A stretch of 13,260 bases of DNA, taken from positions 1 to 13,260 of the forward strand of contig JAWOBA010000112.1 in the NCBI GenBank assembly GCA_046498285.1, given 5' to 3'. Each line of letters begins with the position of its first letter. Positions within the stretch are counted from its first letter, which is position 1. Source of the DNA: B33-G16 sp046498285 (GTDB lineage Bacteria > Desulfobacterota > DSM-4660 > Desulfatiglandales > B25-G16). The position numbers and the translations under genes were made by a program. Of this stretch, positions 1 through 7,049 are shown piece after piece. The notes under the pieces are model-generated. The model was not told where the DNA came from. It ran no database searches and worked only from the letters and a program-made list of their open reading frames with translations.

Positions 1-188
1 TAATAGTGTGCGCCGCCTACATTGATATTTCCCCAACATCCGATAATACCTCCAAACGGCCTGTCAAAAGTGCCTGCAACAGCGTTGTTGGAAGAATCGA
101 TTTTAATGGCAAGACCTTTACTGCTACCGAGTGAACTGATGTCTTCTCCATGAACTTCATTGATAATCTCTATCTCACATTCATACAT
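1..188 (-). CDS. Partial hypothetical protein, N-terminal part, runs off the window edge
   Basis: An uninterrupted minus-strand reading frame covers the first 188 bases and leaves the window at position 1. From the ATG at 188-186 it begins MYECEIEIINEVHGED and continues into a Gly-rich stretch with FDRPFGGIIGCWGN around residues 45-58. I do not recognise the family; the Gly/Asn-rich, hydrophobic-alternating composition would suit a beta-rich protein. The frame is also open upstream of the ATG into the repeat at 194, so this may be a gene cut by that element rather than one that starts here. The repeat's terminus supplies AAAGG nine bases before the ATG, which could act as a ribosome binding site. 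The opposite strand is open for a similar length but gives a less protein-like translation. Confidence 0.35.
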   Translation of the reverse strand, partial: MYECEIEIINEVHGEDISSLGSSKGLAIKIDSSNNAVAGTFDRPFGGIIGCWGNINVGGAHY

Positions 189-193
189 ATCAT

Positions 194-457
194 GAGACCT
201 TTGAAAAACCGGGCGATTTTCACAATCCCCAAAAAGACAATGGACTTTTTTGAAGTGACTGGTGGCTTCCAGCTCGGAGAGCCCCCCGCTCGGAGAGAAG
301 GGTGCCGTCTTTTCGTAACGTATTAGTGGGGGAACCCGCAGGCCCCGATTTATCGGGGCAATGCGGAGGGGGCAACACTCCCCCATGGATACGTTGCTGA
401 AAAGACCAACCCGGGAGCCTCGGAACTGAAAAAAAGCCCATTGTCTTTAGATCAAGA
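194..457 (+). mobile_element. MITE-like palindromic element, copy A (right end missing)
   Basis: Starts with the terminal inverted repeat GAGACCTTTG (194-203). A long imperfect hairpin follows: outer arms at about 233-252 and 428-448, a second stem at about 307-322 and 389-406, and an inner CCCCGAT-TT-ATCGGGG hairpin at 343-358. Compared with copy B it lacks the last ~25 bases (the AGGGGTTATG plus CAAAGGTCTC end) and runs straight into copy B at about 458. It encodes no transposase, so any movement would need one supplied elsewhere. Reading frames inside it arise from the repeat sequence and are not genes. Confidence 0.75.
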
Positions 458-740
458 GAGAACTTTGAAAAACCTGGCGATTTTCATCATCCTCAAAAAG
501 ACGATGGGCTTTTTTGATGTGACTGGCGGAAGGGTGCTGTCTTTTCGTAACGTATCAGTGGGGGAACCCGCAGGCCCCGATTTATCGGGGCAATGCGGAG
601 GGGGCAAAACTCCCCCATGGATACGTTGCTGAAAAGACCAACCCGGGAGCCTCGGCCTCCGGCCCGGAGGGCCTACGCCCCGGAGGGAACTGAAAAAAAG
701 CCCATTGTCTTTAGATCAATAGGGGTTATGCAAAGGTCTC
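458..740 (+). mobile_element. MITE-like palindromic element, copy B
   Basis: Directly follows copy A. The left end is GAGAACTTTG (458-467), one base different from the family terminus; the right end is a perfect CAAAGGTCTC (731-740). Outer hairpin arms lie at about 495-516 and 693-713, and the CCCCGATTTATCGGGG hairpin at 575-590. An extra GC-rich palindromic insert at about 651-686 is absent from copy A. The pair A+B therefore has perfect outer 10-bp inverted ends (194-203 and 731-740). The flanking pentamers (ATCAT and GTATT) do not match, which fits a fusion by recombination or an old insertion. The element ends 8 bases from the stop codon of the next minus-strand gene and could act as its transcription terminator. 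Confidence 0.78.
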
Positions 741-748
741 GTATTATC

Positions 749-1507
749 TCAAGATAGGAGATGACGGATGATAAAGAAAACCGCACCAGCCACTATAAGT
801 AACAGCAATACTATTGGGATAGAGAAGGCAACAATTATCCTCAAATAACTAGTCTCGTGAGCCTCTTTAAGCCCGACAATCTGAACAATACTTCTCCAAA
901 CCCATCCTATCAAACTGCCTATAAATGGTACTAGAGACCAAATCGTCGCAGCCTGAGAATAGGCCATAACTCTGAAAGTAGCTTCAAATCTGTTGTTCCC
1001 AGCTCTAACCAGTAGAAGCAGAAAATGGATGATAAAACTCGAAATAAAAATATTCATACTTACTAAAAAGGGAGAAAGAAATATAAAGATGAGGAATATA
1101 ATAGGTGAGCTCAATGATATAGACAAACCTCCAAAAGGAAGAAGAAACCCACTTTGAGCAATCAAAAATTCCCAAAAAACTGCACACATACTACTGATTG
1201 AACCCACGAGTAATCCGAATGCCAAGGGCTTTCTCCACCCACCCTTGACGGGCATAGAGGAAAACATGTTTCGCGGAGAAAAGAGCACAGATTTAATGGT
1301 TTGCTTTACACCCTTCCATAAACCTATCTCTATGTGCCTTTCCCAATGTGTTGCACTCCTTTTTTCAGTTTTTCTATCTTCTTCTTTTCTCAGATATTCA
1401 AACTTATTCCCGCATCGGGGACATGTTATCCATTTTGCTCCTGGTGGGATCTTTTCAAGTGGAATATTTTTTGTGTAATTACATCGTGGACACGTTATCT
1501 CTATCAT
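749..1507 (-). CDS. Zinc-ribbon (MJ0042-type) Yip1-like membrane protein
   Basis: 252 residues. The N-terminus carries a zinc ribbon of the MJ0042 type with C6-x2-C9 and C29-x2-C32. A charged linker (about 40-65) follows, then a hydrophobic region from about 94 to 248 with probably five membrane segments, resembling the Yip1/YIP1 family. The motif FSPRNMFSSMP (about 76-86), just before the first membrane segment, is typical of bacterial Yip1-domain proteins. The start is supported by GGAG seven bases upstream of the ATG. The cellular role of bacterial Yip1-domain proteins is poorly defined; I infer an inner-membrane protein with a cytoplasmic zinc-binding head. It appears monocistronic: copy B lies just past its stop and a non-coding region lies upstream. 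Confidence 0.8.
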   Translation of the reverse strand: MIEITCPRCNYTKNIPLEKIPPGAKWITCPRCGNKFEYLRKEEDRKTEKRSATHWERHIEIGLWKGVKQTIKSVLFSPRNMFSSMPVKGGWRKPLAFGLLVGSISSMCAVFWEFLIAQSGFLLPFGGLSISLSSPIIFLIFIFLSPFLVSMNIFISSFIIHFLLLLVRAGNNRFEATFRVMAYSQAATIWSLVPFIGSLIGWVWRSIVQIVGLKEAHETSYLRIIVAFSIPIVLLLLIVAGAVFFIIRHLLS

Positions 1508-1613
1508 CTTTAAACTCCAAACCTTTGTAAATTAGGAAAAGATCTTTTATGCGCGATTTTTGCCATTTTTGGAAAAGATTCATAAAATACTGAGTGTTTA
1601 AATCGCCAAATTG

Positions 1614-1652
1614 CCTGCCCGCCTCGCCTGAGCGAGAGCGATGGCGGGCAGG
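1614..1652. repeat. GC-rich hairpin CCTGCCCGCC / GGCGGGCAGG
   Basis: A perfect 10-bp inverted repeat (1614-1623 and 1643-1652) encloses a smaller TCGC-CTGA-GCGA hairpin (1624-1635). It is far more GC-rich than its surroundings, which suggests a dispersed structured repeat rather than local promoter DNA. No T-tract follows on either strand, so it is not a typical intrinsic terminator. Confidence 0.55.
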
Positions 1653-1713
1653 TTTGAGACATTTAGGCCGAGTTTTTGAAATTGAGCAAAACATGTAATG
1701 AATCCCAAAAGGG

Positions 1714-1755
1714 GCATCATGAGCGAGTAAAATGATTTTTACGAAACCATGATGC
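1714..1755. repeat. Nested hairpin GCATCATG / CATGATGC
   Basis: An 8-bp inverted repeat (1714-1721 and 1748-1755) encloses a second one, GTAAAA / TTTTAC (1727-1732 and 1737-1742). No function can be assigned. It could be a structured RNA leader, a protein-binding site or a remnant of another repeat. Confidence 0.4.
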
Positions 1756-2016
1756 TTAGATTAGGATAAAAACCGTGGACATGCATTTATATTTTCCTTT
1801 TCGAAAAATTAATAAATATTTAACCTTAATGAAGTAAAGCATATTCCCAAAATAAAACAAGCTCATCACCAAATGTGATTTTTCACTTTGATTACATTAT
1901 TTGATTGAAGAGACATTCTTAGAAATTAATCATAAAAACCATAGAGAATCCTTAGCATATAATGGCTTAAAAGTAAAAAATGGAAAAAGCTCAAATAAAA
2001 GATTTTGGAAATATTG

Positions 2017-2044
2017 TTGATTTTTCTTGGTGATACTTTATACT
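2017..2044 (+). promoter_or_regulatory. Candidate sigma-70 promoter for the AtoE-family gene
   Basis: TTGATT (2017-2022), a 16-base spacer and TATACT (2039-2044) precede the transporter gene, predicting a leader of about 90 bases. No GG-N10-GC sigma-54 signature was seen upstream, although E. coli ato genes use that type of control. The assignment rests on consensus matching only. Confidence 0.45.
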
Positions 2045-2142
2045 GGTAGGAATTTTAAAAAAAGGAGGTGATAGATAAGGCTGATAAAGACCATAGAATA
2101 ATCATCATCAGGCAATAAAAAACTTATAAAGGAGGATCAACC

Positions 2143-3537
2143 ATGGAAGAAAAAAGTGAAAGGTCGAGCCTTGAGTTTTTAAAGGACTGGGGTGGGGGGC
2201 TCACTAATTGGACTGAAAAATGGATTCCAGATGCCCTCGTTATTGTATGGATTCTGACCCTGATAACCTTTATTCTTGCCCTTATATGGGGAGATGTGGG
2301 GCCAACAAAAGCTGTTCATGCCTGGGGAAAAGGATTCTGGACGCTACTTCAATTTGGCATGCAGATGTGCCTGATTATGATGACTGGCTATATCTTAGCA
2401 TGTTCTCCGGCTGTAAAAAAGCTGCTGAATAGTCTCTCCAGTCTTCCCAATACTAATAAGCCATGGCAGGCCATTATGGTTATGTCGCTATTTTCCATGA
2501 TTATAGCCTGGTTTAACTGGGGCCTGAGTTTAATTGCAAGCGCTATGCTGGCCTTATTTATGGTCAAGAATAATCCAAAGGTAGATTACAGACTGCTTGT
2601 CGCAGGGGCCTACCTGGGTCTTGGCTGTACCTGGCATGCTGGTTTATCTGCATCGGCACCTCTCCTGGTAAACACGCCGGATAATTTCCTCATTAAAAGC
2701 GGCTACCTGACAGACACTATCTCAACATCTCAGACCATTTTTACCCCATTTAATATTATTCTCTTATTAATCGTCATCATTGTTATTACCGTCCTGATGT
2801 CTGTGATGCATCCCTCAGAAGAAAAGACCTATAAAGTCAAGCCTGAATTGATGGAACAATTAAAGCTCTATGAATCGCCGGAGCGGCCGACTGGTACCCT
2901 GAGACCATCAGCATGGCTCAACTGGTGGCCTGGATGGAATATTCTTATTGCTATAGGGGGTTTTTGGTGGCTCGGTAAAACAATTGCCGATATAGGGTTT
3001 GGCAAAGCTATCAATCTTAATAATATTAACCTATTTTTCCTGATGCTCGGCATCCTTCTTCACTGGCGACCTTGGAGTTTTCTTAAGGCAGCAGAAGAGG
3101 CTGGGAAAGCAGTCTGGGGAATCGTCCTCCAGTTTCCTTTTTACGCTGGCATCTTTGGTCTGTTTAAATTTACTGCCCTGGCAACCGCCTTTACAAATGC
3201 CTTTGTAGCAGTATGTAGCGGCAGCACCTTCTTACTTGTCGTATACTGGTACGCAGGGCTTCTAAACTACCTGATTCCGTCAGGTGGTTCAGAATGGGCA
3301 GTTACTGCACCTTATCTATTACCGGCAGCTGAACAGTTAGGAGTAGCTGCTAATAAGGTTGTTATAGCCTACGGATGGGGAGACATGATGACTGATATGA
3401 TTCAGCCCTTCTGGGCAATTGCTATGCTTGCTGTTGCTAAGCTTGAGTTTAGGGAGATTATGGGCTGGCTCCTGCTGGTGTTTGCTGTCTTTTTTGTCAT
3501 AACATCGGTGGCCTTTTTAATATTGCCAGCACTGTAA
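2143..3537 (+). CDS. AtoE-family short-chain fatty acid transporter
   Basis: 464 residues with about ten or more hydrophobic membrane segments, first at about 30-50. It matches the AtoE family (COG2031, short-chain fatty acid uptake) by several segments: FNWGLSLIASA (124-134), TWHAGLSASAPLLVNTP (163-179) and the conserved NYLIPSGGSEWAVTAP (375-390) followed by a QPFW motif (421-424). The family imports butyrate- or acetoacetate-like acids across the inner membrane. It is slightly longer than E. coli AtoE (about 440). The start has a strong AAAGGAGG ribosome site 8 bases upstream. No AtoDAB CoA-transferase/thiolase genes are adjacent, so uptake here is not visibly coupled to ato catabolism. 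The gene is transcribed alone and ends at a bidirectional terminator. Confidence 0.9.
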   Translation: MEEKSERSSLEFLKDWGGGLTNWTEKWIPDALVIVWILTLITFILALIWGDVGPTKAVHAWGKGFWTLLQFGMQMCLIMMTGYILACSPAVKKLLNSLSSLPNTNKPWQAIMVMSLFSMIIAWFNWGLSLIASAMLALFMVKNNPKVDYRLLVAGAYLGLGCTWHAGLSASAPLLVNTPDNFLIKSGYLTDTISTSQTIFTPFNIILLLIVIIVITVLMSVMHPSEEKTYKVKPELMEQLKLYESPERPTGTLRPSAWLNWWPGWNILIAIGGFWWLGKTIADIGFGKAINLNNINLFFLMLGILLHWRPWSFLKAAEEAGKAVWGIVLQFPFYAGIFGLFKFTALATAFTNAFVAVCSGSTFLLVVYWYAGLLNYLIPSGGSEWAVTAPYLLPAAEQLGVAANKVVIAYGWGDMMTDMIQPFWAIAMLAVAKLEFREIMGWLLLVFAVFFVITSVAFLILPAL

Positions 3538-3568
3538 GTTGTAAGAAACCAGCTATTAGAAAATCAAC

Positions 3569-3606
3569 AAAAGGCCCTGGAACTTGTTTACAGTACCAGG
3601 GCTTTT
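3569..3606. terminator. Bidirectional intrinsic terminator between convergent genes
   Basis: GCCCTGGAACT (3574-3584) pairs with AGTACCAGGGC (3592-3602) with a single A-A mismatch and a 7-base loop. AAAA precedes the stem and TTTT follows it, so both transcripts end in a U-run. It lies 36 bases after the transporter stop and 19 bases beyond the end of the convergent M20 gene. Confidence 0.85.
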
Positions 3607-3624
3607 CTGGCAGAATTCCTACAA

Positions 3625-4857
3625 TCATTCAGAAAGGAACACCGTAGCCATAATCTGAGCATCGGTGATGATATTTTTTATCGAGCAGTATTCATTGGGC
3701 TGATGGGCTGTTGGTGATATGGTGGACCACACTGCTGCTGGAAGACCTACATACCTAAAAAATGCTGCCACAGTGCCACCTCCAATACCCATAGGTTTGG
3801 CTTCCAATCCAGTTACCTTATCTATCGATTTGGCAAGGGCATTAACTACGGGAGAATCTACTGGTGTTGGGGGCGCACAATCCTGCCGGTGAACTGCCTC
3901 AATATCTATTTTCAGATCAAGTTTCTTGGCAAGTCTTTTGTTTATCGCATTTATCTCATTAATAATATCATCCACCTTATAATCTGGTAAAATCCTGCAG
4001 TCCAGATAAAAAACATCCCTCCCAGGAATGGTGTTAACATTAGGGACATTTGCCTCTATCTTGGTAGGCTCAAATGTGGATGCGTGCGGTTTAAATATAG
4101 GATTATTGATATCAAATTGATGTTTGAGCGTGTTCAGCTCCATAATCAATGTAGCCGCACCAAAGAGGCTATTTTTCCCTTTTTCTGGTGTACTGGCATG
4201 ACATTGGACACCAGTAACAGTAAATTTCAGCCATAACATTGACTTTTCAGCAATCTCAATCATGGTGCCTTCCTCGTTTCCAGCATCAGGAACAATAATC
4301 AAATCTTCCTCTCTAAAAAGGTCCCTTCTCTCTTTTAAGATATATTGCAGTCCATATGTGCTGCCCGTTTCTTCATCAGCAACCAAGACAAGTCCGACGT
4401 TTCGATGGAATTGCTGTTTTAAATCCAGCATTCCCTTTACAGCAAAATAGGAACTGACTATACCGTGCTGATTATCTTCAACACCTCGGCCAATAAGTAC
4501 ATCCCCATTTACCCTCATCTTATATGGATCATCTTCCCATAAAGAAAGGTCACCTGGTGGAACAATATCCAGATGGCTAAGTATCCAGACAGTACTTTCT
4601 TTTTGGATCCCCTTCCATGTAGCCACTAAATTCGGTCTGTACCCATCGGCTGCCCTTTTATCAGGGGCAGGAATATCAAATAATGTATCAGGTTTAAGGG
4701 CCAGGAGTTGTTTTTTAATATAGTCAGCCTTATCATGCTCTCCACTTCCACCATTTTCTGGACCTAAGGCAGGCCTCGATGTCAGTTCTCTCTGCATTTC
4801 GATGATCTCATGTCTGAAACTATCTATTTTTTTATACACTTCTTCAAGTATTTCCAT
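3625..4857 (-). CDS. M20 family metallohydrolase (ArgE/DapE/CPG2-type)
   Basis: 410 residues, the full length of the family. It has the di-metal site of M20 enzymes: HLD (H95, D97), the bridging Asp in GRGVEDNQHG (D128), the general-base/ligand pair in DEETGS (E162, E163), D191 and the C-terminal ligand H385 in PTAHQPNE. QCHASTPEKGKNSL (219-232) is the start of the lid/dimerisation domain with the conserved His H220. The family removes acyl groups or cleaves peptides (ArgE, DapE, carboxypeptidases); the substrate cannot be read from the sequence. AAAGGAG five bases before the ATG supports the start. It follows serS after 127 bases and may share its transcript. A soluble cytoplasmic enzyme is expected, as no signal peptide is seen. 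Confidence 0.88.
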   Translation of the reverse strand: MEILEEVYKKIDSFRHEIIEMQRELTSRPALGPENGGSGEHDKADYIKKQLLALKPDTLFDIPAPDKRAADGYRPNLVATWKGIQKESTVWILSHLDIVPPGDLSLWEDDPYKMRVNGDVLIGRGVEDNQHGIVSSYFAVKGMLDLKQQFHRNVGLVLVADEETGSTYGLQYILKERRDLFREEDLIIVPDAGNEEGTMIEIAEKSMLWLKFTVTGVQCHASTPEKGKNSLFGAATLIMELNTLKHQFDINNPIFKPHASTFEPTKIEANVPNVNTIPGRDVFYLDCRILPDYKVDDIINEINAINKRLAKKLDLKIDIEAVHRQDCAPPTPVDSPVVNALAKSIDKVTGLEAKPMGIGGGTVAAFFRYVGLPAAVWSTISPTAHQPNEYCSIKNIITDAQIMATVFLSE

Positions 4858-4895
4858 TGCGTCTCCTTTAGCTTATCCTATGCACCTGAAATTAT

Positions 4896-4960
4896 CAGTA
4901 AGTAAGCAGTAAGTATTAGGCAGTAAGCACCAAAACCTAACGTTTTCTTACTACTTACTG
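4896..4960. repeat. CAGTAAG direct repeats with an inverted partner
   Basis: CAGTAAG occurs at 4896, 4907 and 4921, and its complement CTTACTG at 4954-4960. CAGTAAGTATTAGG (4907-4920) can pair with CCTAA (4936-4940) plus TACTTACTG (4952-4960), giving a bulged hairpin. It fills most of the serS-M20 gap. There is no T-run, so it is not an obvious terminator; it may be a small dispersed repeat or an RNA-processing site. Confidence 0.5.
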
Positions 4961-4984
4961 TATCCTGTATACGTCCCTCTATCC

Positions 4985-6262
4985 TTAACCTTTCTTAATA
5001 ATGGATATCCCATTCAAATATGGCCTGAGGGCCTCAGGGATAATTACACTCCCATCGGCCTGCTGATAATTTTCCAGAATTGCCACAAGAGTTCTTCCAA
5101 CGGCCAGACCAGAGCCATTAAGGGTATGTACAAGTTCAGTACCCTTTCCCCCCTTCCTTTTAAACCGAATATTTGCCCTTCTCGCCTGAAAGTCTGTAAA
5201 GGTGCTGCAAGAGGATATCTCTCTGAATAGCTGTTGTCCGGGAAGCCAGACCTCAATATCATATGTTTTAGCAGCAGAAAAGCCAAGATCACCTGTACAG
5301 AGTGATACTACCCTGTAGGGAAGCTTCAGGCGCTGCAAAATCTCTTCTGCATTAGCAGTTAAGGACTCTAATTCCTCCTCCCATTTTTCAGGACTGCAGA
5401 ATGTAACCAACTCTACCTTATTAAATTGGTGCTGCCTGATAAGCCCCCTTGTATCTTTACCGTATGAACCCGCCTCTGAACGAAAACACGGAGTGTAAGA
5501 GACATACCTAATGGGAAGTTCATCAAAAGATAGAATTTCATCCCTGTGTATATTAGTAACTGGTACTTCTGCTGTAGGGATGAGAAATAGATCCCACCCC
5601 TCCACCTTGAATAGATCCTCTCTAAATTTGGGTAGCTGTCCTGTTCCGGTCATGCTGTCAGAATTGACAAGAAATGGGGGAAGGGTCTCCTTATATCCAT
5701 GATACCTTGTATGAATATCAAGCATGAAATTAATCAGCGCCCTCTCAATTGTTGCACCTAAACCACTTTGAAGAGAAAATCGGCTCCCGGCAATCTTGGC
5801 TGCCCTCAAAAAATCAAGTATATGCAGTTTCTCTCCAATTTCCCAATGAGGAAGAGGATCAAAATCAAAGCTTTTGATCTCTCCCCACACCCTTACAACA
5901 GGATTATCATCCGCATCCTTGCCAATAGCTACTGATCCATGCGGTATGTTGGGAATGAGCAACAAGAGCTTATTCAATTCATCGGCTATATAGGGTAGCT
6001 CAACCTCCATCTCTTTTATCTCTTTTGAGACAGTCTTCATCTTAGAGATAAGAGATGATGCATCCTCTCTGTCCTTTTTTTTCGCCGCTATCTGTTCTGA
6101 AACTTTATTGCGCAGATATCTGAGGTCTTCAAGTCTAACCAGTATAGACCGTCTCTTCTCGTCCAGATATTGAAACCCGGAAAGATCAAGATCATACCCC
6201 CTGTTTTTGATCATCTCACTTATCAACTCAAGGTTAATCCGAACATACTTTAGATCAAGCAT
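4985..6262 (-). CDS. serS: Seryl-tRNA synthetase
   Basis: 425 residues, normal for bacterial SerRS. It attaches serine to tRNA(Ser) using ATP in the cytoplasm. The N-terminus opens with the conserved MLDLKYVR and then an antiparallel coiled coil (about 30-100) that grips the tRNA long variable arm. The class II catalytic core shows TAEVP (230-234), motif 2 in FRSEAGSYGKDTRGLIRQHQF (260-280, within the region up to about 286) and motif 3 in NGSGLAVGRTLVAILENYQ (382-400). All the usual catalytic elements seem present. An AAGGGGG run lies just upstream of the ATG. The neighbouring upstream sequence is a broken potassium-channel gene, so the promoter may lie inside that remnant or further upstream. 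The M20 gene follows in the same direction. Confidence 0.97.
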   Translation of the reverse strand: MLDLKYVRINLELISEMIKNRGYDLDLSGFQYLDEKRRSILVRLEDLRYLRNKVSEQIAAKKKDREDASSLISKMKTVSKEIKEMEVELPYIADELNKLLLLIPNIPHGSVAIGKDADDNPVVRVWGEIKSFDFDPLPHWEIGEKLHILDFLRAAKIAGSRFSLQSGLGATIERALINFMLDIHTRYHGYKETLPPFLVNSDSMTGTGQLPKFREDLFKVEGWDLFLIPTAEVPVTNIHRDEILSFDELPIRYVSYTPCFRSEAGSYGKDTRGLIRQHQFNKVELVTFCSPEKWEEELESLTANAEEILQRLKLPYRVVSLCTGDLGFSAAKTYDIEVWLPGQQLFREISSCSTFTDFQARRANIRFKRKGGKGTELVHTLNGSGLAVGRTLVAILENYQQADGSVIIPEALRPYLNGISIIKKG

Positions 6263-6329
6263 CCTGCCCCCTTAGGGTTCCCTCTTTAAATCTTAGCTCA
6301 CTATAGTCAGGTAACACTTCAACAACCTA

Positions 6330-6651
6330 TCAACTACATGAAATACATGCCTTTCGTAATCTCTCTAAATCATTGTACCTTGTCATGGCAATGAGAATAT
6401 CACTAGACTGAATCCTTGTCTCCGACGAAGGATTAAATACCTCCTCACCATCTTTCTTTTTTATTCCAACAATGATTATGGCCATTTCCTTTCTGATATC
6501 AGAATCAACCAAGGGAAGGCCATTAAGATAAGCATCTCCCCCCCACCATTATTTCCTCTATGTTGAATTCAAAACTGAAGTCGTGCATTGTCGACTCAAG
6601 AAATTCACTGAGCGAAGGCTTAAGAATAGCTTGAGCCATTCTCCGCGCCAC
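6330..6651 (-). pseudogene. Remnant of an RCK-domain K+ channel/TrkA-type protein (C-terminal part, frameshifted)
   Basis: Two minus-strand frames join to read like the C-terminal half of an RCK (regulator of K+ conductance) protein. The first (6651 to about 6523) gives VARRMAQAILKPSLSEFLES, typical of the end of an RCK_N domain in channel proteins. The second (to 6330) gives a TrkA-C-like domain with IIVGIKKKDGEEVFNPS, SDILIAM and DLERLRKA. They join in frame if one G is removed from the G7 run at 6538-6544, which restores MVGGDAYLNGLPLVDSDI. An in-frame TAA (6654-6652) and then repeat copy C sit directly upstream. The channel pore and most of RCK_N are absent, and no matching sequence appears beyond the repeat. 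An intact function is very unlikely. Confidence 0.75.
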
Positions 6652-6654
6652 TTA

Positions 6655-6934
6655 GAGTTTTGCAAACCTGGCCATTTCTTTACTTCGAATAGAGAGGGTA
6701 GGCCTTTCTGAAGTGACTGGTGGCCTCCGGCTTGGAGAGCCTCCCGCTCGGAGAGAACGGTGCTGTCTTTTCGCAGCGTATCCGTGGGGGAAACCGCCGG
6801 CCCCGATTTATCGGGGCACTGCGGAGGGGGTAAAACTCCCCCATGGATAAATTGCAGAAAAGACCAACCCGGAAGCCCTGGAACTGAAGAAAAGTCTACC
6901 CTCTTTAAGAAAATATGAGTTCTGTAAAGCTCTC
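6655..6934 (+). mobile_element. MITE-like palindromic element, copy C (degraded ends)
   Basis: Same family and orientation as copies A and B. The ends are degraded: GAGTTTTGCAAACC at the left and CTGTAAAGCTCTC at the right (ending 6934). Outer arms lie at about 6691-6710 and 6884-6906, and the inner CCCCGATTTATCGGGG hairpin at 6801-6816. The arm sequence differs from A and B (AGAGGGTAG instead of GACAATGG) but the two arms still pair. No matching target duplication was found in the flanks. It abuts the truncated channel remnant. Confidence 0.75.
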
Positions 6935-7024
6935 AAAAGTATAACACCCCATTAGAATCAATTATCTAAAAGGTATGCCCTTCATAGCTGGCTTACAGAA
7001 TTTACACATTTAAGCAATCTATAG

Positions 7025-7048
7025 CCCTGTTTAGAGTTTGTAACAGGG
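7025..7048. terminator. Hairpin just past the zinc-ribbon/DUF3426 gene
   Basis: CCCTGTT (7025-7031) pairs with AACAGGG (7042-7048), 2 bases beyond the stop of the minus-strand gene. A T-rich run follows on the plus strand (TTTATTTTT), but not on the minus strand. It would stop antisense transcripts better than the sense mRNA, for which it may act as a 3'-end stabilising stem. Confidence 0.5.
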
Positions 7049-7049
7049 T

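Larger units (their letters stand above)
1508..2142. other. Intergenic region between divergent genes
   Basis: No convincing gene is seen here. The stretch contains a GC-rich hairpin (1614-1652), a nested hairpin (1714-1755), an AT-rich segment (about 1770-2015), a candidate sigma-70 promoter (2017-2044) and a strong Shine-Dalgarno-like sequence (2061-2071) in the leader of the transporter gene. A 71-codon minus-strand frame across 1479-1694 reads through the GC-rich hairpin and has no family resemblance, so it is not annotated. Confidence 0.6.

Noticed and set aside
220..632. Open frames at 220-441 (-) and 441-632 (+)
   Set aside because: Both lie inside the palindromic repeat copies A/B. 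Their translations mirror the repeat's own inverted sequence and show no protein family.
1654..1690. GAGACATTTA near 1656 as another repeat terminus
   Set aside because: Only part of the 10-bp end matches, and no partner end or hairpin arms follow.
1873..1895. CRP-like site TGTGATTTTTCAC upstream of the transporter gene
   Set aside because: The half-site spacing is shorter than the CRP consensus, and the AT-rich context makes chance matches likely.
4896..4960. Short CRISPR-like array between serS and the M20 gene
   Set aside because: The repeated unit is only 7 bases, spacing is irregular and one unit is inverted; there are no spacers of uniform length.
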